Shown here in pieces: positions 1-10,060 of a stretch of DNA of 64,000 nucleotides. Location of the stretch: NCBI GenBank assembly GCA_949357655.1, contig CASHTG010000004.1, positions 62,001-126,000 of the forward strand. The letters are read 5' to 3'. Below the pieces are notes generated by a model that did no database searches, was not told the DNA's origin, and worked only from the letters and a program-made list of their open reading frames with translations. A program made the position numbers and the translations under genes. Position 1 is the first letter of the stretch, and each line of letters opens with the position of its first letter. The stretch comes from Parascedosporium putredinis. Lineage: Eukaryota > Ascomycota > Sordariomycetes > Microascales > Microascaceae.

Positions 1-756
1 AGCCCCCTTATTAGCTCAAGAAGGTAAATCAATTTGATAGATTGAATCCAGTTGATATACCCTGAGTTGACTTCGTTTGTTGCCGTTTTTGAAAGCCAAA
101 CTCGTCTTCAAGAAGGATCAATGAGATGAATAGAATTTAATCACCCTAAAAATTGCTGGGAGTCTAGTGAATGCAACCAACTTTGAACTGATTGAAGACT
201 GGGGCAATTTTCAGGCAGCCCTCACAATGCATGATCTGCATCTGGCCAGAAAATTATTCAGCAGTAAGCTGCAAATTATATTGCATGATGAAGAAATTGC
301 TGCCCCCTCAGCTACCACATGGGAGACTAAGTTGGACAAATGTGAACATTCCGCACTCCAAGATGCAGGCCGGAAGTGTTGCTCACTGCTAGCAATAGTG
401 ATTTTGACCCATTTTTAACTTTCTTGCCATTAGCTCATGGTTCCAATAGGGACGAGATGCTTGGATCTGACGGCAACGTCCAAGTCATATATCCTAGGTC
501 CATTGATATACCAAGGCCTGTGTCAACGAACTACGCAAGGGCTGGTGATGCTGGTAAGCATCACATGCAGATTGCATCGACACTTGAGGAGAAAGAGAGG
601 ATATCAATTGAGCTTCCAGCTCAGTAAGCTCCGACTATGCCAAAAAGAACGCCATCCAACCCCGAGCACCATCTCCCACTCGTCTCCGATTCTCTATCAC
701 TATAGTAGATAGCACGCACAGCAACTATCCAGTTAACACAAGGGTGGATGTTGATA
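1..756. other. Window edge, no supported gene
   Basis: Overlapping plus-strand frames of 83-91 codons occur here, but none has a recognisable domain, and no convincing splice-site chain joins them. The right end is the 3' flank of the minus-strand gene that stops at 757. A gene truncated by the window edge cannot be excluded. Confidence 0.4.
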
Positions 757-1960
757 TTAGATCGGTTCAGCTTGTGCTAATAGCCTAGCACGCCAACCAT
801 TGCACACCTCTTCAAAGCCACCAACAACCTCACCACAGACACTGGCGCATTCCCTGTTTTTGAGGCGTTGGCTCCAGTTTCCTTGCTTTATCCATTGTTC
901 CCCTTCTTCCCGGAGCTCATCCTCATGTCGCATCTCGGCAACTAACTCTTTCGCACTTTTCAGCTTGCGCGAGGCCATGGTTGTCGTTTGACGGGACATA
1001 TGCAGGGTGTCTGATAGATAGTTTAATGTATGGATGAGATCCGCAGTCAGCGCATGAAGCGCAGTAAGGAGTTGTAGGCCGCCGCGGAAGGCCGCGGCAT
1101 ATCATCGGATAAAGATGCTAGCAATGGCAAAAGACAGTCTATGATATCCGCGTCTGGAGGAGATACGAATGGTGAAAGGAGAGGGAAAGCTAGACTTTGC
1201 AATTGGCGCGTTTGATGACTGAGGTGGGTAGTAACCGCAGAGTGTGCGGTGATGAGCCTGTCGAGTCATTAAGTTAGTGGGAGAGACTTCGCGGCCATCA
1301 CGTCATATAAGAAAATACCTCGTCGCACTACTTTCTACGCCTGTCTGCGAGCCGAGATCTCTTAACGCATCGGCCAAGCGAAAAAAACGCCGTCGCTGCG
1401 TCCACCCGTATTCTCTGTCCCTCTTCGGGCAAGAGCCTCCACAGCATTGATTCTCGATACTAACCCCGTGGGCATTCCAGGCGAATCAAGATCAGATTCA
1501 GAACCATACTCGCTTCCATCATATTCACTTATTGCCCGGCGATGCCCCCGTCGAGATGATAAGGGAACTCCCAGCCCCCGTTGTTCAGATCGCTACCACC
1601 CAAAAATGCCTGAGGAGCGCCTCCCACAATGTCCCTGGCCGCCTCGGTTGGGAGGTGAACGTCATGCTGCACAGAGAACGATATGCCGGTATCGTCCTGC
1701 CCGGAATAGGTATCCCCGTTTTCTGAGTCTGAGAATGCATCGGCCAGTTCATCAGCGAGATTCCCCAGGCCCGAGCCTTCAATAACACCACCTTCCGTAA
1801 ATGTGCTGATGTCTAGATGATCGGCCTGGTTGAAGATGCCCCTGACAGGAGTAGAAGAGTCAAGTGATGATCGCGACTGGCGTCGATTACCTGGTGAGGC
1901 CCGAGGACTCGACTCGGCGAGCGAGGTGGTGCGTGAATGGAGGGGCGTCTGAGGAGGCAT
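757..1960 (-). CDS. Conserved fungal protein of unknown function
   Basis: I do not recognise a named family. Two exons are visible on the minus strand: 1319..1960, starting at the ATG of MPPQTPLHSR, and 757..1257, with a GTATTTTC donor and a GACAG acceptor. The total is about 380 codons. The N-terminal third is Ser/Pro-rich and low in complexity (RQSRSSLDSSTPVRG), followed by an acidic stretch (LADELADAFSDSE). The C-terminal half looks helical and ordered, with segments such as LGSQTGVESSATR and SAKELVAEMRHEDELREEGE, and ends in a Trp/Cys-containing tail (CGEVVGGFEEVCNGW). The conserved-looking sequence jumps frame near 1560, in the A7 run at about 1382-1388, and near 1055, as in other genes here. 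The long upstream ORF extension to 2290 is probably not translated, because its composition is unlike the rest. Role unknown; a coiled-coil scaffold is only a guess. Confidence 0.65.
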
Positions 1961-2858
1961 TTCAAACTCGTGCACAAAGCCCGATCTTGTCCGCTTCTGC
2001 GGACGTTTCAAATGCCAGACTTTTGGGTCGCTCAATGGGGTCTCGGGACCGCCTGGTCGTGTCTGAAGAAGGGGAGGAGGGGAAAAGGGGGAGAGAGAGA
2101 AAAGAGAAAGGAAAAAATAATAAAAAGCACGGATTATGACGCAGGTGGGTGTTTGCCATGCGATATAATGATTTGGGGTTGAGGAACGGTTTGGACGCCA
2201 GATAAGGTGAAGAAGGTGGCAATGAGGCCAAGCCGTGACTGACGAGGTCGGATGGAGGGGAAGGGATCTATCCACTGAATTCAATAGCATAGCACCTGAT
2301 AATAATAATAAGTCTTCTCACTGATCAATTTGTTGTGCTGGCAAGGGTCAAATTAGGAAGGGACTGGATCAATGCTTCCAATAATAGCGATTGATGCCCT
2401 GGGGTTCAACCGACTACCCCCGCGACATAATAATTCCACACTCCAAGAGGGTGAGAGAACTGTCATCCACAATAATTTGAATGCTTCACCGACCGAGGTA
2501 GTAACCTTTGGGAATATTATATGTTTGTTAAATTACATGAAAATAATTTAATGGCTGTTGTTGCTGGAAATGACCTGAACTGGGCTATGGTTTGAAAAAT
2601 CTTTGTTCAAACATCCATTCCATTGTTTAAAAACGGCCTCGAGGCCTTTTAGGTCACCATAAGGGTGGGGAGGTGGTAAGGTCATGTTAAATCTAGGACT
2701 TGCATGTGCTCGATAAAATCAAGGTCCGCCCTGCAGCCTACGTTAACTGCAGCCTACGAACGCTGGGGAACCAATGCCACACATCTCCTTCCATTTCTTC
2801 CGTTATTTTGCTCTTCTTTCTATAATTCCACACTCGCAACATTTGGCTTCGGAAGTCC
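1961..2858. other. AT-rich intergenic region between divergent genes
   Basis: This separates the divergent gene ending at 1960 and NAT3 starting at 2859. It contains a GA-rich tract around 2068-2122 and AT-rich stretches around 2290-2580. No ORF with recognisable similarity was found. It presumably holds both promoters. A pyrimidine-rich stretch just before 2859 (about 2790-2825) is typical of fungal leaders. Confidence 0.5.
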
Positions 2859-3496
2859 ATGACAACCTTTCGAAGGTTCAGTTTGGAGGACGTTGACAAC
2901 CTGTCAAAATGTAATCTTGACCCCCTTACCGAAACGTACGAACTTGGCTTCTATCTCCAGTACCACGCAAAATGGCCTTCACTCTTCCAGGTTTGCGAGG
3001 ACACGGATGGAAATGTAATTGGCTACAGTAAGTTCAAAAGGCGCCAGACAATATTCTCACCCCTAAAGTAGGCCTGCGCTGATGAGCCGCTCAGTCATGG
3101 GCAAGTTGGAATCGTCTCCGGAGTATTACAAATCTTATGATCACTACCTTCCATGGCATGCCCATATCACGGCCCTCACGGTTGCGCCAGAGGCTCGTCG
3201 ACAGGGCATAGGTAAAATCTTGACCGAGCACCTTGAGGCTGTTGCGGAAGCCAATAACGCCTGGTTCGTCGACTTATTTGTCCGGAAGAGCAACCATAAG
3301 GCCATTGCGTTTTACAAAGGCATGGGGTATAGTGTTTATCGTGTTGTTAAGGACTATTATGGGGACCACGCGTCAGACCCAACCGCGTCGAGCGAGGATG
3401 CATTTGACATGAGGAAGCCCATGCAACGTGATCGGAATAGGCAGCATGTAAGGCACGATGGCGAGTCTTTTTGTCAACCCTGAGGATGTATGGTAG
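2859..3496 (+). CDS. NAT3: N-terminal acetyltransferase B catalytic subunit (Nat3/Naa20)
   Basis: This is the GNAT-fold catalytic subunit of NatB, which with Mdm20 acetylates nascent chains starting Met-Asp, Met-Glu, Met-Asn or Met-Gln at the ribosome. Exon 1 is 2859..3027 and exon 2 starts at 3095; the GTAAGT...CTCAG intron joins GY to IMGK. Diagnostic segments are LDPLTETYELGFYLQY at the N-terminus, WHAHITALTVAPE, the acetyl-CoA loop RRQGIGKIL, WFVDLFVRKSN, and the C-terminal DAFDMRKPMQRD. About 185 residues fits the family. In the literal frame the protein stops at 3483, but a T5 run at 3468-3472 precedes the stop. One frame over, the usual family ending NPEDVW and a stop at 3494-3496 appear, so I extend the gene to there and treat the break as a one-base indel. 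Confidence 0.93.
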
Positions 3497-4042
3497 TTTA
3501 CCGCGAAAGTGAGGAATGAAAGCCCTAATTTAGAATCAATATCCCCCTCAAATTTTTTCCGTTCTGCTTTTTGGCAGAGCTTGAGCAGTGGGCTAGCACC
3601 AGTTGGCGATAGTTTAGCCGCACCCTAGCCGATAGGCCAGCGGATCCAGAAGACTGGCAAACTGGCTGACAAGTTAGTGCTCTGTGCACGTCCCCATAGT
3701 CTCAGCAATGTATGTATGTTGCTCCTGGTTCCCTCAACATCTGCAAAGGATTTTCCCTGACCATCCTTTTCGCGTTCACCTCCGGACAAGCACCATCCAA
3801 TTGTCCTTCGTGCATCATCCGAAAAACCTCTTCCAACATTACTATCTATCATCATTCTTAGCCTCAGGCTTTGAACCCGCTAGATCTGTATCGGATCTCG
3901 TCCGCCTGCAGTATTGCAGTCTTTGAAGGGCCACCCAACCCCTTCACTATCACCACCTCTCCTTGCCTCGCGGTTAGCTGGGAATAAAAAGCTGTTGGTT
4001 GTTGTACCACCATTAGAATCTTGTTATTTCTAATTCAGGGCA
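3497..4042. other. Intergenic region and Tra2-like gene leader
   Basis: No coding sequence is recognised. The stretch from about 3700 to 3960 is pyrimidine-rich (many C and T runs), as expected for the promoter and 5' leader of the downstream gene starting at 4043. Confidence 0.45.
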
Positions 4043-5227
4043 ATGGCTACGACTGCAATGGACTACGAGGCAAATGGTGGATATGACGGTATGAATTCTT
4101 AGTCCACGCTATCAAAAAATTGTTCTAATCGTTCCCAGAGGAGGCACCTCGCTACGACCTTGATCGACGAAGCGCCTCTCCGAGACGGGACGATGCCGAC
4201 AATGGCCATCGCCGTTCGGTTTCACCTGCGGCGAATAACGACACGTGCGTGTTCTTCCACTCCAGCGCGTCTTGAGGCGACCCCAACACTAACTTGACTA
4301 CAGGGGCGTGAAAGAAGATAGGAGCTCGAAGGATGCCGACGATGGCACAGTCAACCCTGGATCCAATCTTTTCGTAACTGGTATCCATCCCAAGCTAACA
4401 GAGATGGAAGTCACTCGCGTCTTTGAGAAGTACGGCGAAGTTGATAAGTGCCAAATTATGCGAGATCCGCATTCAAAGGAATCACGTGGGTTCGGTTTTG
4501 TCAAAATGTCTACTCCTGAGCAGGCGGATGCTGCGAAGGAAGGACTCAAGGCGAACAGTTTGAGGGCCGCACCTTGAGCATTGAGAAGGCGCGACGTGCC
4601 CGTCCTCGAACACCTACCCCAGGCAAATATTTCGGTCCACCAAAGAGAGGTGCGCTAGCCCCCTTCCCCCGGCACATTCAGAACAACATCTATACCTGGC
4701 CACATAATTCCTGTATTAATACAATGGCGAATTTTCTCTGTTCTTAACGTTAACTGTTTATAGCAGAATCTCGAGGAGGAGGCCGGTTCCAAGAGCGTTA
4801 CGATGATCGCCGCCGTGGAGGACACGGCTCATACGGTCGTGATGATCCCTACAGATATCGCGGTTACGATCGTCGGAATGACGACCGTGGCTATGACCGG
4901 GGCTACCGTGAGGAGCGTGGTGGATATGAGCGCGGATATGACAGGGGTAATGATAGGACGCAAGAGCGTGGTTATCGTGACGAGCGTACTTATGATCGCC
5001 GAGAGCGAGACGACGGTTACGGTCGTGTTGACAGGTATGGCGGTCGTGAGGATCGCGAGAGGTATGGACCTCGAGGCGGTGGTGGAGACGACCGTCGCGG
5101 GCCTAGCTACGATCGTGAGCGATATGATCGCCCTAGTGACCGGGAGGGTGCTCGGCCTCGTGATCCCCCTCCATCTGGTGGCTACGGCGACTCGGCGCCT
5201 CGTGGCGAAGCAAGGGACAGCTTTTAA
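4043..5227 (+). CDS. Tra2-like SR/RGG splicing factor (single RRM)
   Basis: This is a predicted nuclear RNA-binding splicing regulator of the transformer-2/SR class. Four exons are visible: a short first exon (MATTAMDYEANGGYD), an arginine/serine-rich exon (SASPRRDDADNGHRRSVSP), the RRM exon, and a long C-terminal exon. The RRM has RNP2 as LFVTGI and RNP1 as RGFGFVKM, followed by the linker KARRARPRTPTPGKYFGPPKR typical of Tra2-like proteins. The last exon begins after a TTTATAG acceptor at about 4763. It is almost wholly Arg/Tyr/Asp/Gly repeats (YDRR, GYDRGYREERGGYERGYD), ending at a TAA at 5225-5227. A one-base loss near 4545 (CTCAAGG) breaks the frame between the RRM and its last strand. 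The 293-codon plus-strand and 169-codon antisense frames over the repeat are shadows of this biased sequence. Confidence 0.9.
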
Positions 5228-5421
5228 AGATTTGCGGTGCCCCGTAAAGAGCAAAGTAGGTTTTAACAACTTCTTTATCCAGCAAAGTAACGAAACTAAT
5301 AGGAAGCGGAGGGACGATTCCATATGCAGATCATACACAGGTATCTGTGTTCATCGGCTCAGCTCGTTGTTACTGCTATTCCCGCTTAAAAGTATCTTGA
5401 TACGATGGTTGCGGATTTTTC

Positions 5422-5910
5422 TTGTTTTTCTTTTCCTGTTATTTGATCGTTTCTCGTGGCAACACAGTACGGCGGATATTCGACTTGGGGAGTTCGATGC
5501 AACTGTTGGGGGTTGTGGCTGGTCACGCAAGAATATCTCGATCTCCGCATGGAGTATCTTCTTCCTCCTTATCAACCGCACAGCAGCGTCTTGCAGACTC
5601 GGATGGACGACATGTGGATTTCGAAGACCTTGGTATTGTGTCTTCCGTTCTCAAGACGCCGTTCGCGACGCAGCGCCCTGTTAGTAGCTTTCCGCAGACA
5701 TATCAACTATACGCCGGTTCAACCAACGCCTACCATGGTCTGATGGTGAAGGTGTCGATCGGTGGATTTCCTTTGTCTTTTGATAACACCAAATTTTTGG
5801 CCGACTACTTCACAACCAGGCTCCTTGATACACTTAATGCAATGCTTCCGTCATCACGACTCATAAAGAGGGCAATACCGTCCTGTCCTCCCATCAGCAT
5901 CTACACCTGA
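5422..5910 (+). CDS. Unassigned ORF downstream of the Tra2-like gene
   Basis: An open frame of 162 codons has a coding-like middle (Ser-rich, then VKVSIGGFPLSFDN and LADYFTTRLLDTLNAM). No domain is recognised, no splice structure is evident, and it lies just behind the Tra2-like stop, so it may be only a long 3' untranslated region. Listed at low confidence because the composition is less random than that of neighbouring frames. Confidence 0.18.
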   Translation: MFFFSCYLIVSRGNTVRRIFDLGSSMQLLGVVAGHARISRSPHGVSSSSLSTAQQRLADSDGRHVDFEDLGIVSSVLKTPFATQRPVSSFPQTYQLYAGSTNAYHGLMVKVSIGGFPLSFDNTKFLADYFTTRLLDTLNAMLPSSRLIKRAIPSCPPISIYT

Positions 5911-7351
5911 TGCAGCTACAGCTTAAATATGGACAGCGATGACTCTCACATGAATGATATCTTCCGACTCAAGGCTTACCCACTTCGCAGTAATAATACC
6001 GCCGGTCGGGGAGCAATACCGCGCTTTTTCTTGCAATCCACCTGGATCGCCCGGCACGGCGTGGGTTTGATATGCTGAATCAGGGTAGTTGTTCCACAAC
6101 GGTGCTCGGTTGCCATTTTAATCAGGCCAGACTTTGAGCCACCAATGTTTTCTGATCGTCAGTACAGTACTGCTAACATAAAGCTAGGCCACCCAAGCCC
6201 ATTCGCGATGACCGAGAGCGGCGCGTGTTTCAGAAGACCGTACGCTTAGTTCGTCTCCTCGCTGAAGATATGCACACCTACCGCCTCGTTTGTTTGTCGG
6301 CCGCTTAAAAATATCTGGATAATGGTCCTTAGCCTATCTTTGGTTTTGGGGATATCACTAATAACACGCATCCCGGAAGAACTTGTGAAGCCCCTTGCCG
6401 CTAAGTCTTGCCCTACAGAACGCCGTGGAGCTCTCTCGCGTACTTCGGCTACTCTACTGCTCCCGTGGTCTGTGCAGCACTACCTGCGTATTGTCCTCGT
6501 GCCCATCAGTGCTGTTGGCCTAGGGCTGACTTGGGCTTGTCCAACCCCTCCATGCACCACCCGCAGAAGCTCAGCAAGATGAGGAGGTCCTGCTTAGAAG
6601 CTAACGCTCTCGTACGAGACCCAGCCAAGCACGTAGGTCACATGCGGGGTTTTTTCAGCCCAAGGTTCGTAGTAGCCCAGGAAGGGATGGGTCGATTTCC
6701 GATTATTGCTACTCCGTACCAATTTCATCGACCTTGCCTTCTATCACCGTGCTTGCTAGGCCGTCGCTGTAACATTACCGAGCTAAGAGGTTAAGCAATT
6801 TACCCTGGATCGCTTTGTCGAGCTTGTGATTGGTTCAGTAAGAGGCTGTTTCTAAGTATCGTACCCCATCGAGTACGGTGCGTTTCTTGGCTTACGGCCG
6901 GGCTTAGTACTTGGCCGCATATTTTAAGGGAACGGGTCTCGTCTCGCAACATCCGCGCCCTTGTGATCATTCAAATACAGGCGGGTGTCGCTATATCCTT
7001 CGCTAGTCTGAGCTGTTGCTGTTCGTTCGGTAAATTTTTCCAGTGAAAAATGTCTTAAGCAAGTCCTATTAACCTCAGAACGGGTTGTTGGTCTATTTGC
7101 TTCAAACCTTGGGGGCACTACCTCTCGACCTTGATCTGATTCCACGTGGGGTCTAGCCTTACAGATTCCAATGGGAGGAACATCCTCATCCTATCCTAGT
7201 GGTATATGGTAAAACGAGAAATAAACTGAGCTGAATCGCTACACTCTGCCATGCGTAATAACTAACACATCTATTGCATTACGCGGCTACTTTTGTTTGC
7301 GCCTAGACTAAACGTACAACTAAAGGATGTTGGGCACGGGCAGGTATTTTC
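5911..7351. other. Gene-free region
   Basis: No gene could be supported. Overlapping plus-strand frames at 6322-6582 and 6408-6794 and a minus-strand frame at 6924-7145 share no recognisable domain or splice-site chain. A TACTCCGTA sequence lies at about 6710-6718; it resembles motifs dispersed in eurotiomycete intergenic DNA. It could hold a decayed gene, but nothing identifies one. Confidence 0.35.
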
Positions 7352-8599
7352 CTAGTGATATCTCGGAAGGGGCGGCAACGGCCTTGCTGACAGGCCCATC
7401 ACAGGCCCGTCTCTCAAGAGCTTACTTGGCTGAGGCAAACGGCTGGGCCTGATTTCAATATCGCGGTCTTCACACAATTCCCTAATCATCGATTCATTAG
7501 ACTTCATGAGCCCCTGGTCACCATGACCCGCTTTTGAACGCTGCTGCTCTGCACGATCGTCCTGACTCCTAACCCCAAAAGACTGTGTCTCAGGCTTTAA
7601 AATAGCACGTTGTACTGCAGCACCGGGAACCGCCCGTCGAGGGCTGCAAGAGGCGGGCCTGCGGCTTGTTCCGACGAGTTGAAGGCTTTCGCCTAAAGAC
7701 GGTGCTGCTTGAAAACGACGTAGGGTTTCCGTTGGCTGACAATAGAATTTAAAAGTAGCGAAGGCTGAGTCCACAGCGTCTATAAGAAACCATTCCTGTA
7801 GGACTTTCGTCCCAGCCAAGGTTGAGCGCTTGTCCTTCCGTACCAGCTTGGTTAAATCTTCATGAACTGGGTTACTCTTCGTATTTGTGCGTATAGGTGC
7901 TTCGTGAAGATCTTTGATGGGTCCTCGTGTAAACGGCGATGGTCCAGTAGTATCCAAGCTAAACTGTACAGATATTTGCTGGTTTGCTAGCCTTCGCCTG
8001 CTGGCCCGGAAGGCTTGAATCTCTATGACCGTCATTTCTTGTCCCCGCAATATCTCCCTGCCAGGAGGAAATGAGAACGGTATCATCTCACTTGCTTGCT
8101 GCCCAACGCCGACAGTTGTTTTTCCATTAATGTCATTTTTCGCATCGAGCATGGGTTTTGAGGGCCCCAGGGCACTACCCCGGTCATCTGCTCGAGGGGC
8201 TTTGTCCCCCAGTTCGTAATGTTGTGTCCATCAACAAATAGTTTGAAATATAGGTATGGAGGGGATTCTTCGAGTCTGAGAACTGAATATCGCACACTAA
8301 AAATCTTCCTTCTCCTACGTTAATTCCTGGGGACCGACCTAGATGTATAGGACGAGTATTTATTTACCAGGATATGAAGGCACACGAACAGATATACTTG
8401 GCGGTTTTTCGCAGGGGTTGTGAATATCTGGGGAGTCAGACGATGGATCGGTCGGTGTTTGGTATGAGCCTCCGCAAAAGACTTGTGGAGCCAAGTATGG
8501 GCGATTATTAGAACTGGCGTCCGGATGAGGGTACTCAGGAAGCTCAAGACTTCCGTGGTCAAGGGCGAGGGAGAAGTGAAGCCCACGAAGGGACGGCAT
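7352..8599 (-). CDS. Uncharacterised fungal protein, SPPYLYFKLF family
   Basis: A minus-strand gene with a first segment from the ATG at 8599 (MPSLRGLHFSLALDHGSLEL) ending near 8360, then sequence downstream of a likely GTAAAT...TTTTTAG intron. Its hallmark is an ordered block near residue 90, ESPPYLYFKLFVDGHNITNW, which I associate with a conserved but functionally unknown fungal family. The chain then continues through SFPPGREILRGQEMTVIEIQ and AFATFKFYCQPTETLRRF into a basic, Pro/Ser-rich C-terminal tail. A one-base break near 8185 separates LEQMTG from SALGPSKP, and the frame across the intron also does not match exactly, as elsewhere in this window. About 370-400 residues in total. No enzymatic motif or membrane segment is seen. 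Function unknown. Confidence 0.6.
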
Positions 8600-8905
8600 C
8601 GTGGGCTTAGACGTTGCTAGTAGTCCCTAGGCAAACCTGGACGGGGGTGAAGTGAATTAGTGTAAAACAGGTATTCCCTCCTCGTTGCTACGATACCTGT
8701 ATGAAAAGTGTAACAGAGATGGGGTTTGGCATCTCCATGTTCGGTTGGCTGTCAAAACTGATTATGATGCGTGCATGAGCTTGAATAATCAACTCAAGCG
8801 TTAGAAGCCGTAGGCGAGACCTTGTAGTATGGCCATAATGACGAGGAAGGGGCACCTAAGCCCACCTCCAGACAGGCCTCACACAGTGTATACATATATT
8901 GTCAC

Positions 8906-8951
8906 AGAGAGAGAGAGAAAGAGAAAGAGAAAGAGAAAGAGAGAGAGAGAG
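8906..8951. repeat. GA-rich microsatellite
   Basis: About 46 bases of GA and GAAA units between the minus-strand gene at 7352-8599 and the complex I gene at 9194-9683. The open frame read through it (RKRKRKRE) is a repeat artefact. Confidence 0.9.
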
Positions 8952-9193
8952 TACCTCGGCATATTATCCAGTGGTGGGGGATTCAACGCGATTGAAGAGG
9001 TTCTTAATTGACATTCTTATCAATTTAAAGTAAGCTTGATCAAGTCATTTTCGTGTTTTTTATTATTTTGTCTTTTAACAAAAAAAAGTTGTATGGATAT
9101 TGAATTCGGGGCGAGGCACTGCGAGGCCCAGCCCCTCAGCGACTAAAACTATTGACCAGGTTGCCACGAGCATCATACAGCGTTTGTCCATGG

Positions 9194-9683
9194 TTACGAA
9201 CTCAGAACTTGCTTCGATACGTCGTCTTTGCCTATTAAGCCTAGGTTGCGTATGTCACCAGCCGTCGGCGCATTATCACGGGGACTCGCGGATTCGGATT
9301 TGCGAAAGGCACCTTGGAGCGCACGAACTCGGGCAGCCTAGGAAGTATTGAGATGCATTAGACGAGAGGCACCCTCTACACAAACGTATGTATGATCCCT
9401 TCAAGAGACTTGTGAGCCAGGACCTCGGTACCTACCTCCTTCTTATGGTGCAAGCACTCGTAGTAGTCCTCAAGGGCTAGGCCACATTTCTGGGCCCCGG
9501 ATCGGTCTTCGGGAGATGAATTGACGACGTAGCAGGCCAGGACCTCCTGCCAGAAGGGGAAGCAACGCCCAGGACCTAGGGCACGAGTTAGTATATTCAA
9601 TTGCGTGATGCATATGTCCCGTGGAGAAGATTGGGCGTATTTCAATGGTCCTTACCGCCGCTATAGCCATAACCAGACGCCAT
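9194..9683 (-). CDS. NADH:ubiquinone oxidoreductase 15-kDa subunit (NDUFS5-like)
   Basis: This is a small accessory subunit of mitochondrial complex I on the intermembrane-space side, stabilised by CHCH-type cysteine pairs. Three clean exons are read on the minus strand: 9656..9683 (MASGYGYSGG), 9436..9575 and 9194..9337, with GTAAGG/CCTAG and GTAGGT/CCTAG sites. The middle exon carries the diagnostic RCFPFWQEVLACYVV and ALEDYYECLHHKKE. Its four cysteines fit the expected twin-CX9C-like arrangement loosely. The last exon gives AARVRALQGAFRKSE and ends KQVLSS before TAA. About 103 residues, normal for the fungal family. It lacks a classical presequence, as expected. No frame break here, which shows that part of the window is of good quality. 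Confidence 0.92.
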
Positions 9684-10060
9684 ATTGGGCAAGAAAATAC
9701 TCGAAAGCAAATTTTGTGTCAGTCGGCTCGGCAAGATTGGAATCGATCACCGAGGGTCCGAGTTGTGAAGTCGGAGAGCTTGTGAGTTTCTATCAAAGCA
9801 AGGTTTGCAGTTTCAATTGTCGAAGGCTGCGCGTTTCCTTGCAGGATGGCTGCCGCTCTGGCGGCTGTCTACAGCTGGAAAAGTAACGTAGATGAAGGTA
9901 GATGACGAAACCACATTGACAAACTCTTTGCTGGCAACTTGGCCGACCCAGGTCTTTGGTTCACAAGTATCACCTTGCGATTGCCCACTTGAGTTCTGGA
10001 AAGAAATGGGAGAGAAATCCGCAATCACCCATGAACGAACGTATTTCTGAAGGGGTGGCG

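Noticed and set aside
4803..5684. 293-codon plus-strand ORF and 169-codon antisense ORF rich in Val/Thr/Ile
   Set aside because: Both are off-frame readings of the Arg/Tyr/Asp/Gly repeats in the last exon of the Tra2-like gene, which is in the correct frame after a canonical acceptor.
8829..9011. Lys/Arg-rich 60-codon ORF
   Set aside because: Product of the GA microsatellite at 8906-8951.
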